Origin: Gloeobacter morelensis MG652769
GTDB taxonomy: Bacteria; Cyanobacteriota; Cyanobacteriia; Gloeobacterales; Gloeobacteraceae
Assembly (NCBI RefSeq): GCF_021018745.1
Contig: NZ_CP063845.1
Location: forward strand, 4,526,001 to 4,590,000
Direction: 5' to 3'
DNA: 64,000 nt
Positions 35,255-44,172 of this stretch are shown in pieces (the first letter of the stretch is position 1; every line of letters starts with the position of its first letter). The position numbers were made by a program, and so were the translations under genes. Below the pieces are notes generated by a model. It had not been told where the DNA came from. It saw only the letters and a list, made by a program, of their open reading frames with translations, and ran no database searches.

Positions 35255-35884
35255 ATGGCACACCTTTTGCAAATCGATGCCAGCCCGCGCAGTGAACGCT
35301 CGCACTCGCGCAGACTCACGCACGAATTCACCTCTGCCTGGCTTGTTGCCAATCCCCAGGGCCAACACACTTATCGTGACCTGGGTATCCAACCTGTACC
35401 ACTGGTCGACGAAGCCTGGATTGCATCGGCTTTTACTCCCCCTGCAGAACGCTCCCCCGAGATGCACGCAGCGTTGCGGCTTTCAGACGAACTCATCGAC
35501 GAACTTCTAGCCGCCGACACGCTCGTGTTCGGGGTGCCGATGTACAACTTTGGACTGAGCGCCGGCTTCAAAGCCTACATCGATCAAATCGTGCGTGTCG
35601 GTCGCACGTTTTCCTATCCCGGCTTCGAGGGTCTGGCCAAGGGCAAGCGGGCGGTGGTAATGGTGGCGGCGGGCCAGGAGTATTCCGAGGGCGCCCCGAT
35701 GGCCGCAATGGATTATGTCACGCCTTACCTGCGCACGGTGTTGGGCTTTGTCGGCATCACCGATGTGACCTTCATCGCCGTGGCGACCAACGCTGGGGAG
35801 GAGACGCTCGCGCGCACCCTGGAGAGCGCCCGGGCAAGCGTTCAAGCCGTCGCCGCCCGCGCCACCGTCGGTTCGGCCACCTGA
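35255..35884 (+). CDS. azoR: FMN-dependent NAD(P)H:quinone/azo reductase
   Basis: 209-residue flavodoxin-like reductase of the AzoR family: LLQIDASPRSERSHSRRLTHEF binds FMN phosphate, VFGVPMYNFGLSAGFKAYIDQI is the family signature, and VVMVAAGQEYSEGAPMAAMDYVTPYLRTVLGFVGI follows. It reduces quinones and azo compounds and protects against electrophiles. ATG 35255 has GGAGAGAA upstream. It is probably controlled by the upstream Rrf2-type protein through the inverted repeat at 35179. Confidence 0.88.
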   Translation: MAHLLQIDASPRSERSHSRRLTHEFTSAWLVANPQGQHTYRDLGIQPVPLVDEAWIASAFTPPAERSPEMHAALRLSDELIDELLAADTLVFGVPMYNFGLSAGFKAYIDQIVRVGRTFSYPGFEGLAKGKRAVVMVAAGQEYSEGAPMAAMDYVTPYLRTVLGFVGITDVTFIAVATNAGEETLARTLESARASVQAVAARATVGSAT

Positions 35885-35902
35885 GGCCGCCCTCAGCCGG
35901 CC

Positions 35903-36496
35903 TCAGTGGTTGCGCACGACCTCGTTTTTCCAGGCCGTCTGGGTATTGCGCACAGCCTCGGGGCCGACGGTGATGTCCACAGCCTCGCCGTCGTCCGCCA
36001 GTTCCCTGGCCACCACCAGGGGAATCACTTCGCTGATTTCGACAATCAGCGGACTGAGATCCGTCAGATGGCGCAGGGCCAGATCCGCCGTAGCCGGGCT
36101 TTTGAGGGCAAGACCGGTGGTGTGCAGCATCGTGTAGCCGATAGCGTCGAGCCCCAGGCCCGCATAATCGTCGCGCAGCATCTTTGAGACGGTGTTGACG
36201 GGCCGGACCCGGTCGATCACCCCGGCGGCAATCCCCGCCACCGTCGAGATCGCCGCTTTGATCGCCGAACCGGGATCGCCCCCGAGGGCACCCAGGTGCT
36301 GTTCGGTCTCGTCGACGTGGCCGCGCAGGACGCCCTCAATTTTGCCGATCAGGTTGATGGCCTCGGCATAACGGTTGGCGTTTTCGTCCTCGCGCTGGTG
36401 TTTGACGGCTTCGAGCAGGTGCTTCTCGAGGGCCAGCATGTCGCCAACGTAATTCTGCAGCGTGCTGCGCTGCTGCGGATTCAAACTGTCTGCCAT
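35903..36496 (-). CDS. Ferritin-like helical protein
   Basis: 197-residue protein with ferritin-like helices at the start (LNPQQRSTLQNYVGDMLALEKHLLEAVKHQ, EGVLRGHVDETEQHLGAL), including Glu and His residues in E-x2-H spacing in both. The C-terminal half is conserved-looking but not recognised (VVARELADDGEAVDITVGPEAV). Metal binding is plausible but not shown. It converges on the azoreductase gene. Confidence 0.5.
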   Translation of the reverse strand: MADSLNPQQRSTLQNYVGDMLALEKHLLEAVKHQREDENANRYAEAINLIGKIEGVLRGHVDETEQHLGALGGDPGSAIKAAISTVAGIAAGVIDRVRPVNTVSKMLRDDYAGLGLDAIGYTMLHTTGLALKSPATADLALRHLTDLSPLIVEISEVIPLVVARELADDGEAVDITVGPEAVRNTQTAWKNEVVRNH

Positions 36497-36704
36497 GGTA
36501 TTCGTCTTTTCCTGCGCTCTATCTGTCCAGTCTGGAGGCGCCTGCGACTTATCCTCATCGTCCTGGGGAGAGAAGCAACAGCAGGGCTACCCAGCGCTCG
36601 GGTCTCGCTTGCTCCCCCGAGGCGACGGCCTCCAGCATCCCGGCATCGCGGAGGGCAATCTGCCCGCCCCGGCGGAGCCATCCTGCCCGAATTTGCTTGT
36701 CCTG

Positions 36705-38273
36705 TCAGCCACCAAATAGATACATCACCGGCGGCCAATCGCACAGACCCTTCCAGCGCACCGGTACCAAGCCGCGCACCAGATCGAGATCGCCAGGCTC
36801 GAAGAAGCGTACCGACCGCAGCAGAGCCAGCAGAATGCCCACATACGCGGCCAGCAGTGCAGCCAGGACCGCCATGCCCCCCAACCGCTCCGCAAACCAC
36901 ACCCCCGGCAACCAGGTGACAACAACGGCCAGGGTGGCAGCCGCCAACCCCGTAGGCAGCACCACCCGCCACAGCCAGCTGCCCAAAGCGATCCACCAGC
37001 CGAGTTGCCGGTCGGAGTGGTAGAGCCACAAGAAAAACACCGAGCCCATAAGCGACCCCAGGGCAGTGCCGCCCAGGATGCCCGCCAGCCCGAAGCGCGG
37101 CGCCAGAGCGAGGGTAATTCCGACGTTGAGCGCCGCTCCCGTGAGGGCATAGTACGACTCGTAGCGGGGGCGGCCCAGGGCGCGCAGCAAGGTCGTGCCG
37201 GGACCGGTGAGGTTGTTGACGGCGTAGCTCACCACTAATAATGCCGTCATCGCAGGCACCCAGGCAAAGTCGCGGCCGATCCAGAGGCGGGCCAGCGGGG
37301 CGGCGGCTCCGGCGATGAAACCGCCCAACGCAAAGGTCGCGAGGGCCAGAAAACGGCTGGTGCGCAGGTAGATCTGATCAAGTCTGTCCGGATCGCTCGC
37401 GGCTACCGCTGCTGCTGAAGGTAACAGCGCGCTCAACAGGGTCAGCGGCAGGGCGCGGGCGAGCAGGGCCATTTTGTTGGCGACTTCGTAGGTGGTGACG
37501 CTCGCAACATTCACAAAACCGGCGATGAGCAACCGGTCCGCCTCCAGATTGACGATGGCGGCGGTGTTGTTGACCTGCATCCAGCCGCCGAAGCCCAGGA
37601 GCGTTTTGAGCACTGCTTTTTCGAGGCGCAGGGGATTGGTGAAGACAGAACCAAACAGCCGGCGGGTGCTCAGGTACAGACCCACCAGGTACAAAGCCAG
37701 GTACACACACAGCCCCAAGGCCATCGCCCAAAGGCCAAACCTGGGCAGCAGCAAGGCGGCCGAGGTCGCACCGCCCACCTGACTTGCCACTTGCAACAGC
37801 GCAGCGATGCGCATGTTTTCGAGCCCCGCGAGCAAAGCCGCGAGCACGCTCGCCACACTGGCTGCGAAGGCACAGCCATACACCAGTACGAACAGACGGC
37901 TGCCTTCTATCGCCAGTGCCGGGCTCAACTTCAACCAGCCCATCAGTACAGGGGCACAGGCCACCGCCAGAGGCGAGAGCACCAGACCGGCCAGCACAAA
38001 AAACAGTACCCCCGCGGTGATCACCTGCCGCACCCGCGCGGGCTCGCCGCGGGCGGTGTAGGTGGCGACCGCCTGGATGCAGGCGGTGCCCAGACCCAGG
38101 TCCAACAGGGCGATATAGGCGACGGCGGAACTGAGCACCGCCCAGAGACCGTAGGCTTCGCTGCCCAAGATGCCAATCGCGTAGGGTGCGAGGGCCAGGC
38201 CGATGAGCAGGGCTCCCAGCCGGGCTCCCAGCGTGGCGACGGCGTTGAGCAATACCCGGCGGGTGCGATCCAT
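36705..38273 (-). CDS. Polysaccharide flippase (Wzx/MOP superfamily)
   Basis: 522-residue protein with 12-14 hydrophobic helices and the MATE/MOP-type beginning RRVLLNAVATLGARLGALLIGLALAPYAIGILGSEAYGLWAVLSSAVAY. It flips undecaprenyl-linked oligosaccharide units across the inner membrane for exopolysaccharide or O-antigen. It is divergent from a second flippase with only 31 bases between the starts. No glycosyltransferases lie adjacent in this window. Confidence 0.85.
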   Translation of the reverse strand: MDRTRRVLLNAVATLGARLGALLIGLALAPYAIGILGSEAYGLWAVLSSAVAYIALLDLGLGTACIQAVATYTARGEPARVRQVITAGVLFFVLAGLVLSPLAVACAPVLMGWLKLSPALAIEGSRLFVLVYGCAFAASVASVLAALLAGLENMRIAALLQVASQVGGATSAALLLPRFGLWAMALGLCVYLALYLVGLYLSTRRLFGSVFTNPLRLEKAVLKTLLGFGGWMQVNNTAAIVNLEADRLLIAGFVNVASVTTYEVANKMALLARALPLTLLSALLPSAAAVAASDPDRLDQIYLRTSRFLALATFALGGFIAGAAAPLARLWIGRDFAWVPAMTALLVVSYAVNNLTGPGTTLLRALGRPRYESYYALTGAALNVGITLALAPRFGLAGILGGTALGSLMGSVFFLWLYHSDRQLGWWIALGSWLWRVVLPTGLAAATLAVVVTWLPGVWFAERLGGMAVLAALLAAYVGILLALLRSVRFFEPGDLDLVRGLVPVRWKGLCDWPPVMYLFGG

Positions 38274-38304
38274 CCTGGCGGCATCTTATCGCAGTAGAGA
38301 GACT

Positions 38305-39795
38305 GTGCTTTCGCGTTATCGTGAGCCTGTGGAGAAAGATGCGGCGCAGGCGCAAGGTCTCAGTAGGCAGGCGGCCCGCGGTGGGGTGGCGCTGGTGGTT
38401 CGCCAGATTGTCACCCAGGCTCTGACGCTGATCGGTGGTCTGGCGCTGCTGCGCTTTTTGCAGCCGGAGGATCTGGCGCTCTACGCGGTCATCGCGATCC
38501 TGCGCGATTGGTACGCGCTGGTGGCGGACCTGGGGCTGGGAGCGACGCTCATTCGCCGCTCCGAGCCGCTCACGGGCGCTCAACAGCGGGGGCTGTGGTC
38601 GCTGCAGTGCCTGGTGAGTCTGGCGGTGGCCCTCGCTCTGACGGCAGCCGATCCGTGGGCGGTCACCAGTTTCGGCTGGCCCGCGCCCTACGCAGGGGTG
38701 CTCACCCTGGTGGGCTGGGGACTGCTGCTGGTCCCGTTTCGTGCCGTTCCGGCGGTGCTGCTGCAGCAGCGGCTCGCCCTCGACCGCTTTGCCCTCATCG
38801 AGGTGAGCGAATCGGCGGCGTTTGTGACAGTGGCCCTCACAGCCGCGGTCTTCGGGTGGGGCAGTTGGGCCGTCGCCTGGGGCGTGGTGGCCCGCTTCGT
38901 AACCGGCGCGCTGGTGGCAAACGCCCTGTGCCGCTGGCCGATCGGCTGGTGCTGGCCGTGGCAGGTGCCCTTCAGCTGGCGGCTGGGGCTTGCCTACCAG
39001 GCGGGCAACCTGCTCACGCTGCTCAAAGAATCGACGCTGCCGCTGCTTTTGGGCCTGGTACTCGCCCCCCGAACCGTCGGCTATCTCAAGTGGGCCTTGA
39101 CCGTCGCGCTGCTGCCGCTGGTCTTGCCCCTCAGCCTCGACCGGCTGTTTTTTCCGCTGCTGAGCCGCGTGCGCGACGAGCCTGAGCAATTGCGCCGGTG
39201 GGTGGTGCGCTCGGTGCAGATCAATAGCCTGGTGGTCGTCTGGCTTTGCGCGCTGCTCGCCGTGCTGGCCGAGCCGCTGGTGCGCTCGGTGCTGGGCAGC
39301 CAGTGGCAACCGGCCCTACCTTACTTCTACGGGTTGTTGCCCACCCCCCTCGCCTTCGCGCCGGTCTTTGCTTTGATTCAGGCCTATCAGGCCCAGGGCC
39401 GCCCCCAGGTTAACTTCGCTCTCAACTGCGGCTGGCTGGCGCTCCTGTGGCTGGGTACCTGGCTTGCCGTACCGGCGATGGGTCCAATGGGCTTCGTGGC
39501 GGCAAGCCTCGCTGTGCACCTCGCCAGTCTGGCCTTGATGGCGATGGCCGCCCGCGATTTTCGCATCAACTTCCTCCGGGAACTGTGGCCGCTCGCGGTG
39601 GCCGGGACGCTGGCCACCCTGGCCGGCTTCGCCCTTGCACGGCTGCTGCCGTTGCCAGATCTACCCCGCATCGCCTTGATCGGCTTGGCGGTGAGCGTCG
39701 TCTACGCCGCCGGGTTGTGGCTTCTGTGGCGAAACGTGCTGGAGCAGGGAGTTTTGGCTCTACGAGCCGGGTTCGGCAGATCGTCGGTGGGCTGA
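38305..39795 (+). CDS. Second oligosaccharide flippase (Wzx-like)
   Basis: About 496-residue polytopic protein: ARGGVALVVRQIVTQALTLIGGLALLRFLQPEDLALYAVIAI at the N-terminus, later PFRAVPAVLLQQRLALDRFALIEVSES and many hydrophobic helices to the C-terminus. GTG 38305 (after TAGAGAG) or GTG 38329 can serve as start; a longer frame back into the divergent gene is unlikely. It is related to the preceding flippase only at fold level. An IS630 remnant begins 6 bases after its stop. Confidence 0.85.
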   Translation: MLSRYREPVEKDAAQAQGLSRQAARGGVALVVRQIVTQALTLIGGLALLRFLQPEDLALYAVIAILRDWYALVADLGLGATLIRRSEPLTGAQQRGLWSLQCLVSLAVALALTAADPWAVTSFGWPAPYAGVLTLVGWGLLLVPFRAVPAVLLQQRLALDRFALIEVSESAAFVTVALTAAVFGWGSWAVAWGVVARFVTGALVANALCRWPIGWCWPWQVPFSWRLGLAYQAGNLLTLLKESTLPLLLGLVLAPRTVGYLKWALTVALLPLVLPLSLDRLFFPLLSRVRDEPEQLRRWVVRSVQINSLVVVWLCALLAVLAEPLVRSVLGSQWQPALPYFYGLLPTPLAFAPVFALIQAYQAQGRPQVNFALNCGWLALLWLGTWLAVPAMGPMGFVAASLAVHLASLALMAMAARDFRINFLRELWPLAVAGTLATLAGFALARLLPLPDLPRIALIGLAVSVVYAAGLWLLWRNVLEQGVLALRAGFGRSSVG

Positions 39796-39800
39796 TCCTA

Positions 39801-40624
39801 GTGCAGCAGGGCTGAGTTAAGCGAGTAGTTCATGCCTCCAGTGGCTTGCCCTGATAGGTCCACTTAAATGGCCTCGCCCATTGCGCGTTGTAGTACTCAA
39901 TAAACGACCACACCCTAACGCGCAACTGCTCGACCGATTGGAACGAACCGCGCTTAAACACCTTGCACGCCAGGATCGAAAGCCATATCTCCAGGGTTGT
40001 TGCCCCAACGACCCCCACCTGATTCATCCACGAGGCGTGTTTGGGCGTGTAGTGGAACACCAACCGGTGAGTGGGGTTGCGCAGAGACTCTGCACGCGTG
40101 GCCATCGACTGCAGGATGCCGCACTTGCCCTTGCCCCCCAGGACTACGAGCCGCTCTTCCACCCAAGCCGCAAGCCGCCCCAGCAACTCCGATGGGTGAG
40201 TATTCAAGTTGTCTACGACAAAATGCCACCGCCTGGCCTCAGGCCGCTCACTGATGGCCAGCACCACCGATAGAACGAAATCTTCTTCCTCACGCGTTGG
40301 GGCGGCAAAAGGTGCAATCACCTGGCCTCAGTTGCTGTAAGGGAATGGCTGCAAAATTTAGCCAGCGATTGCGCCAAAGCTAGACGGCGTCGGGCTTGAT
40401 GCCGAGCAGTCGTCCAATCTGGCAGTTGTTGAGTCCTGAATCGGCGGCAAGGATGAGGCGGGAGCGCTGGGCGAGTTGCTGGGAGGTTCCGTGACGGGCA
40501 ACCAGTTTTTCGAGCAGGGCGCGTTGTTCATCATTGAGCACGAGGGCAGGGGGTTGAGGTCCAGGCATGGGTACGTATCAAACGGCCTCGACTAAACTAC
40601 CCCCTTAACTCAGCCTTGCTGCGC
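39801..40624 (-). mobile_element. Degenerate IS630-family element
   Basis: 824 bp bounded by TA (39799-39800 and 40625-40626). Ends GTGCAGCAGGGCTGAGTTAAG and, on the other strand, GCGCAGCAAGGCTGAGTTAAG form a 21-bp inverted repeat with two mismatches. The element is about 200-250 bp shorter than a complete IS630, in line with a deletion in the transposase. Confidence 0.85.
39830..40568 (-). pseudogene. IS630 transposase remnant
   Basis: The N-terminal helix-turn-helix survives at 40380-40568 (LLEKLVARHGTSQQLAQRSRLIL). The C-terminal DDE part is at 39830-40321 with [21 protein letters not shown] and [13 protein letters not shown]. The region between them, with the first catalytic Asp, is missing. 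An extra segment GVVGATTL splits the usual WMNQ-EIW block. Not functional. Confidence 0.88.
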
Positions 40625-40626
40625 TA

Positions 40627-41001
40627 CTAGGAGGCGTCTTGAATGTCGAAGCGGGTGATCTTGCCCTCCTGAAAGCGGAACACGTGCCCGACCACTTTGT
40701 CCTGCAGACCGTGCGTTTGAGCCTGCAGTGGCCTGCCTTCGAGATCGCGGACGGACTGTTGGACCTTCACGACAACCGACCCGTCCGCAGCCTTGTTGAA
40801 GCTCACCGGCTCGACGTGCGTACTGACGATGGCCAACTGGCGTGTCCAGTATTCCCGAATGGCCTCGCGGCCGTGAACGTGGCCGCCTTCCATTCCGTTG
40901 GCCCAGGTGACGTCGTCGTCGAGCGCGGCAAGGACGCCGTCGATGTCTCTCGCGTTGAAGCGGTCATACAGTCGTTTGAGAAGGTCTATGTCTGCGTCCA
41001 T
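40627..41001 (-). CDS. NTF2/SnoaL-like protein
   Basis: 124-residue cone-fold protein: DIDLLKRLYDRFNARDIDGVLAALDDDVTWANGMEGGHVHGREAIREYWTRQ, typical of nuclear transport factor 2-like enzymes and binding proteins. Substrate unknown. It is divergent from a MarR regulator that may control it. Its stop lies 2 bases beyond the IS630 remnant. Confidence 0.75.
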   Translation of the reverse strand: MDADIDLLKRLYDRFNARDIDGVLAALDDDVTWANGMEGGHVHGREAIREYWTRQLAIVSTHVEPVSFNKAADGSVVVKVQQSVRDLEGRPLQAQTHGLQDKVVGHVFRFQEGKITRFDIQDAS

Positions 41002-41158
41002 TGAGGTTTTCTCCTATCGATATGACGTGGGGCACGTGGGTTTTGAACACGACCATTGGCCGGATGTGGCAGTGCAGGGTGCTCGCGACGGCAGACCGGT
41101 CAGACCAGCCTGCTCGACGAGAACGCAGAAGCGACAGCATACCGCAGCTCGTGCTATA

Positions 41159-41192
41159 CATAGGTAACTATATAACAAGATAGGCACCTATG
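41159..41192. promoter_or_regulatory. Inverted repeat overlapping the MarR start
   Basis: CATAGGT (41159-41165) and ACCTATG (41186-41192) are exact inverted repeats around an AT-rich core with ATAG-GTAA-CTAT inside. The right arm contains the MarR start codon. A plausible autoregulatory operator. Confidence 0.45.
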
Positions 41193-41666
41193 CAAGCGAG
41201 TGAGTCAATGTTAGGGGTGCTTTCGACACCAGGGCACCTGATCAGCCTGGCGGCGCGTGTGTTCGCCCGTCTGAGCGAGGCACGTCTCAAGCCGTTGGGA
41301 TTCGGTGTCGGCCAGCTGCCGGTGCTGGTCGCGCTTCAGGACGGGCAGGCCGCTTCGCAGCGGGATCTAGCCCGGTTCGCCCGGATCGAGCAGCCCTCGA
41401 TGGCGCAGATGCTGGCCCGCATGGAGCGGGATGGACTGATCTGCCGGATACCCGACCCGGCCGACGGGCGCAGCAGCCGAATCTCGTTGACGGAGAGTGC
41501 ACGAACTCGCCTGCCGGACGCCTGCGCGGTGCTGTTCCAGGGCAACCGCGACGCATTGAACGGCTTCACGGATGAGGAAGCCACCCAGCTTGTTGTCCTG
41601 CTCACCCGGCTGATCGCAAACCTCGACCGTATCGCAAGTGCAGAGGAATCGTCTCACAGCTCTTGA
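41190..41666 (+). CDS. MarR-family transcription regulator
   Basis: 158-residue winged-helix repressor: LPVLVALQDGQAASQRDLARFARIEQPSMAQMLARMERDGLICRIPDPADGRSSRISLTESAR, the MarR wing DxRxxRxxLT-type motif. Helical dimerisation segments flank it. Likely senses a small ligand or oxidant and regulates itself and the divergent NTF2-like gene. Confidence 0.85.
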   Translation: MQASESMLGVLSTPGHLISLAARVFARLSEARLKPLGFGVGQLPVLVALQDGQAASQRDLARFARIEQPSMAQMLARMERDGLICRIPDPADGRSSRISLTESARTRLPDACAVLFQGNRDALNGFTDEEATQLVVLLTRLIANLDRIASAEESSHSS

Positions 41667-41988
41667 AATCTGATTCAGAATCTTCCGTTTCGGGTCGGCA
41701 TCGGTTCTGTAGCTACTGCCGTCCGCTCGGCTGAAATGCACTTACGGTTCCTCTGCTACCGCCCCCCGTCGAGGACGGCTCCCCGCTGCAGATAATCCTG
41801 GCCCACGAGGGCGCTGATTGCAGGTCCGGCCTCCGATGATTGCAAGCCGCTACAGTTAGGACAGCCTTTGTGTATAGATCAATCTTCATTAGAGTTATGC
41901 AAAGCAGTTCATCACCCATTCAACACGCAGACTGGTTCGACTGGTTTCACAAAGCGCTATGGTGGGCTTATTCAGGCTTTTGGGCGGC
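41667..41988. other. Intergenic region upstream of ylqF
   Basis: 322 bases with no gene seen. The last 120 bases are AT-richer and probably contain the ylqF promoter (TTTGTGTATAGATC near 41870), but no clear -35/-10 pair could be fixed. Confidence 0.3.
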
Positions 41989-42879
41989 ATGGAAAGCGAA
42001 TACTCCAATCTCATCCAGTGGTACCCGGGCCATATTGCCAAAGCCCGCCGCCAGCTTGCCGAGCAGATCAAGCAGGTGGACCTGGTGCTGGAGGTGCTCG
42101 ATGCGCGCATTGCCCATTCCTCACGCCACGACGAGATACAGAAACTGGCCGGTGAGCGCCCGCGCCTGGTGGTGCTCAACCGCGCCGATATGATCCCGCA
42201 GGGGGTGCTGCGCAGCTGGCTGAGGTGGTTCGCCGCCCAGGGAGAAGCGGCCTACCCGACCAACGCCCAAAACGGCGACGGGGTGCGCGCCGTGCTCAAA
42301 GCCGCCCAGCAGGGGGCCGTGGCCGTCAACCAGCGCCGCGCCGGGCGGGGGATGCGACCCCGGGCGGTGCGCGTGGCGGTGATCGGTTTTCCGAATGTCG
42401 GCAAGTCGGCCTTGATCAACCGGCTGGTGGGCAAGCGGGCCGTCGAAAGTGCCGCCAAACCCGGGGTGACCCGCGCCCTGCGCTGGGTACGCATCGCCGA
42501 TGTCATCGATTTACTGGATAGCCCCGGCATTTTGCCGCCGCGCCTGAACGATCAGCGCGCGGCGGCCAAACTCGCCATCTGCGACGACATCGGCCAGGCG
42601 GCCTACACCACCTCTCGGGTGGCGACCCTCGCAGCTGAGTTGCTCACCCCCCTGGTGCCGGGTCGGCTCGCCGAGCGCTTCGGGGCTGACCCGCTCGCTG
42701 TCACTGCCGAGGCGTGGCTCGAACAGGTGGCCCGGCACAAATACCACGGCAACCTCGACCGCGCCGCCGAGGCGCTCTTGGGCGATTTTCGGCGCGGTCA
42801 GTTGGGAGCGATTGCCCTGGAAGCCCCGCCGGAGGAGCCGCTAGTACCGCAGGCCGAGGCCGAATGCGAGGAGGGGTAG
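41989..42879 (+). CDS. ylqF: Ribosome biogenesis GTPase YlqF/RbgA
   Basis: 296-residue circularly permuted GTPase needed for 50S subunit maturation. Motif order G4-G1-G3 is visible: VVLNRADMI (NxxD), GFPNVGKSALINRL (P-loop) and DLLDSPGILPPRL (DxxG), with the N-terminal IQWYPGHIAKARRQL of the family. ATG 41989 fits the conserved start; the longer in-frame ATG at 41959 adds an unrelated tail. It overlaps the next gene's GTG by one base. Confidence 0.92.
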   Translation: MESEYSNLIQWYPGHIAKARRQLAEQIKQVDLVLEVLDARIAHSSRHDEIQKLAGERPRLVVLNRADMIPQGVLRSWLRWFAAQGEAAYPTNAQNGDGVRAVLKAAQQGAVAVNQRRAGRGMRPRAVRVAVIGFPNVGKSALINRLVGKRAVESAAKPGVTRALRWVRIADVIDLLDSPGILPPRLNDQRAAAKLAICDDIGQAAYTTSRVATLAAELLTPLVPGRLAERFGADPLAVTAEAWLEQVARHKYHGNLDRAAEALLGDFRRGQLGAIALEAPPEEPLVPQAEAECEEG

Positions 42880-43463
42880 TGTACCGAATCAACAAGGCCG
42901 TCGATATCGTCGACTTCTGGTTCTGCGAGCCGGAGCACCCCGAGTACGGCAAGTTCCGCTGGATGTGGTTCACCCAGGATGCAAGTTTCGATGAGCAGCT
43001 CCGGGAACGCTTCGCGGAGGACTACGAGCAGGCGGCAGGGGGAACTTACGACGAATGGCGGCAGATGCCCTACAGCGGCCTGGGGCTGATTTTGCTGCTC
43101 GACCAGTTCCCGCGCAACCTCTTTCGCAACACGCCCAAAAGTTTTGCCACCGATCCCAAGGCCCTCGCCGTCGCCGAATCGCTGGTCGGGCGGGAACTGG
43201 ATCAGGTGCTCATCCCGGTGCAGCGGATGTTCGTCTATTTGCCCTTTGAGCACAGCGAAAATCTTGAGCACCAGCAGCGCAGCGTGGAGTTGTTCGAGCG
43301 TCTGGCGGCCGAACCCGGCATGGAAATTCCGATCGACTACGCCCGCAGGCACCGGGACGTGATTGTCCGCTTCGGCCGCTTCCCGCACCGCAATGCGATC
43401 CTCGGCCGCCCCTCGACCCCGGAGGAGATCGTTTTTCTCCAACAGCCGGGTTCGTCGCTTTAG
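42879..43463 (+). CDS. DUF924 family protein
   Basis: 194-residue TPR-like helical protein: VDIVDFWFCEPEHPEYGKFRWMWFTQDASFDEQLRERF, LILLLDQFPRNLFRNTPKSFATDPKALAVAE and FVYLPFEHSENLEHQQRSVELF are classical DUF924 blocks. Function unknown. GTG 42879 overlaps the ylqF stop (TAGTG), which indicates translational coupling. Confidence 0.85.
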   Translation: MYRINKAVDIVDFWFCEPEHPEYGKFRWMWFTQDASFDEQLRERFAEDYEQAAGGTYDEWRQMPYSGLGLILLLDQFPRNLFRNTPKSFATDPKALAVAESLVGRELDQVLIPVQRMFVYLPFEHSENLEHQQRSVELFERLAAEPGMEIPIDYARRHRDVIVRFGRFPHRNAILGRPSTPEEIVFLQQPGSSL

Positions 43464-43474
43464 ATGGCTCCCGA

Positions 43475-44113
43475 TCAGAGTGACGGGAGATTGCCCAGGA
43501 TATAGCGGGCAGCAGCCGGATCGCCTTCGGCCTGACCCACCTGCAAAGCCTGGGCGAGCAACGCTGTGCTCAAACCGTTGAGCATCCGCGATTGCGGTTC
43601 CTCGCGGCCCTGTGGGTTGTTCGGCTCGAAAAGAAAAATGGTCACCTCGGCACTCCGGGTGTTCACCACCCAGTACTCGGCGACACCCATTTCGCCGTAA
43701 AGGGTACGCTTCTGCTCCAGGTCGTCGGCCAGTGTTGTTGCCGAAATCTCGATCGCAAGCACGGGCGCACCGTACATCGCGAGATCCAGTGGGGTGTTGG
43801 AGCGCGGCAAATCGGGCGAGCGGCCCAGATAGTAGGCAAGATCCGGCTGGGCTTCTTGCAGACCGCTCCTGCGCAGCGTCGGATTGGCCAAACCCCACAG
43901 CCGCAGTTCCCTGCGAAGCGCACAGGCAAGGACGATGGCACCGATGAGGCTGTTGTCCTGGGCATGAGCGGGACCGACCGGAGACATCTCAACGCGCAGC
44001 AAACCGTGGTGATAGTAGAATTTGGCCCATCGATACGCCGGGTCGCCTTCCAGAGTCAACAGGTGATCCCAGGGGGCCGGTACCCAGGTATTTTCGATCA
44101 CAGACTTTGACAC
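43475..44113 (-). CDS. Uma2 family protein (DUF820)
   Basis: 212-residue protein with the PD-(D/E)XK-like Uma2 core: EMSPVGPAHAQDNSLIGAIV, QEAQPDLAYYLG (the P-D), VLAIEISATTLADDLEQKRTLYGEMGVAEYWVVN (E-x-S..D..K..Y..GV.EYW). Unlike the frameshifted copy at 15040 this one is intact. GTG 44113 is chosen with GGGTGAG upstream; GTG 44122 is possible. Function unknown; the family is expanded in cyanobacteria. Confidence 0.82.
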   Translation of the reverse strand: MSKSVIENTWVPAPWDHLLTLEGDPAYRWAKFYYHHGLLRVEMSPVGPAHAQDNSLIGAIVLACALRRELRLWGLANPTLRRSGLQEAQPDLAYYLGRSPDLPRSNTPLDLAMYGAPVLAIEISATTLADDLEQKRTLYGEMGVAEYWVVNTRSAEVTIFLFEPNNPQGREEPQSRMLNGLSTALLAQALQVGQAEGDPAAARYILGNLPSL

Positions 44114-44172
44114 AGCACTCACCCGTCCAGGTGCCGTCCAGGTGGACCTATTGTAGCCGGCGGGTGGTTGCC

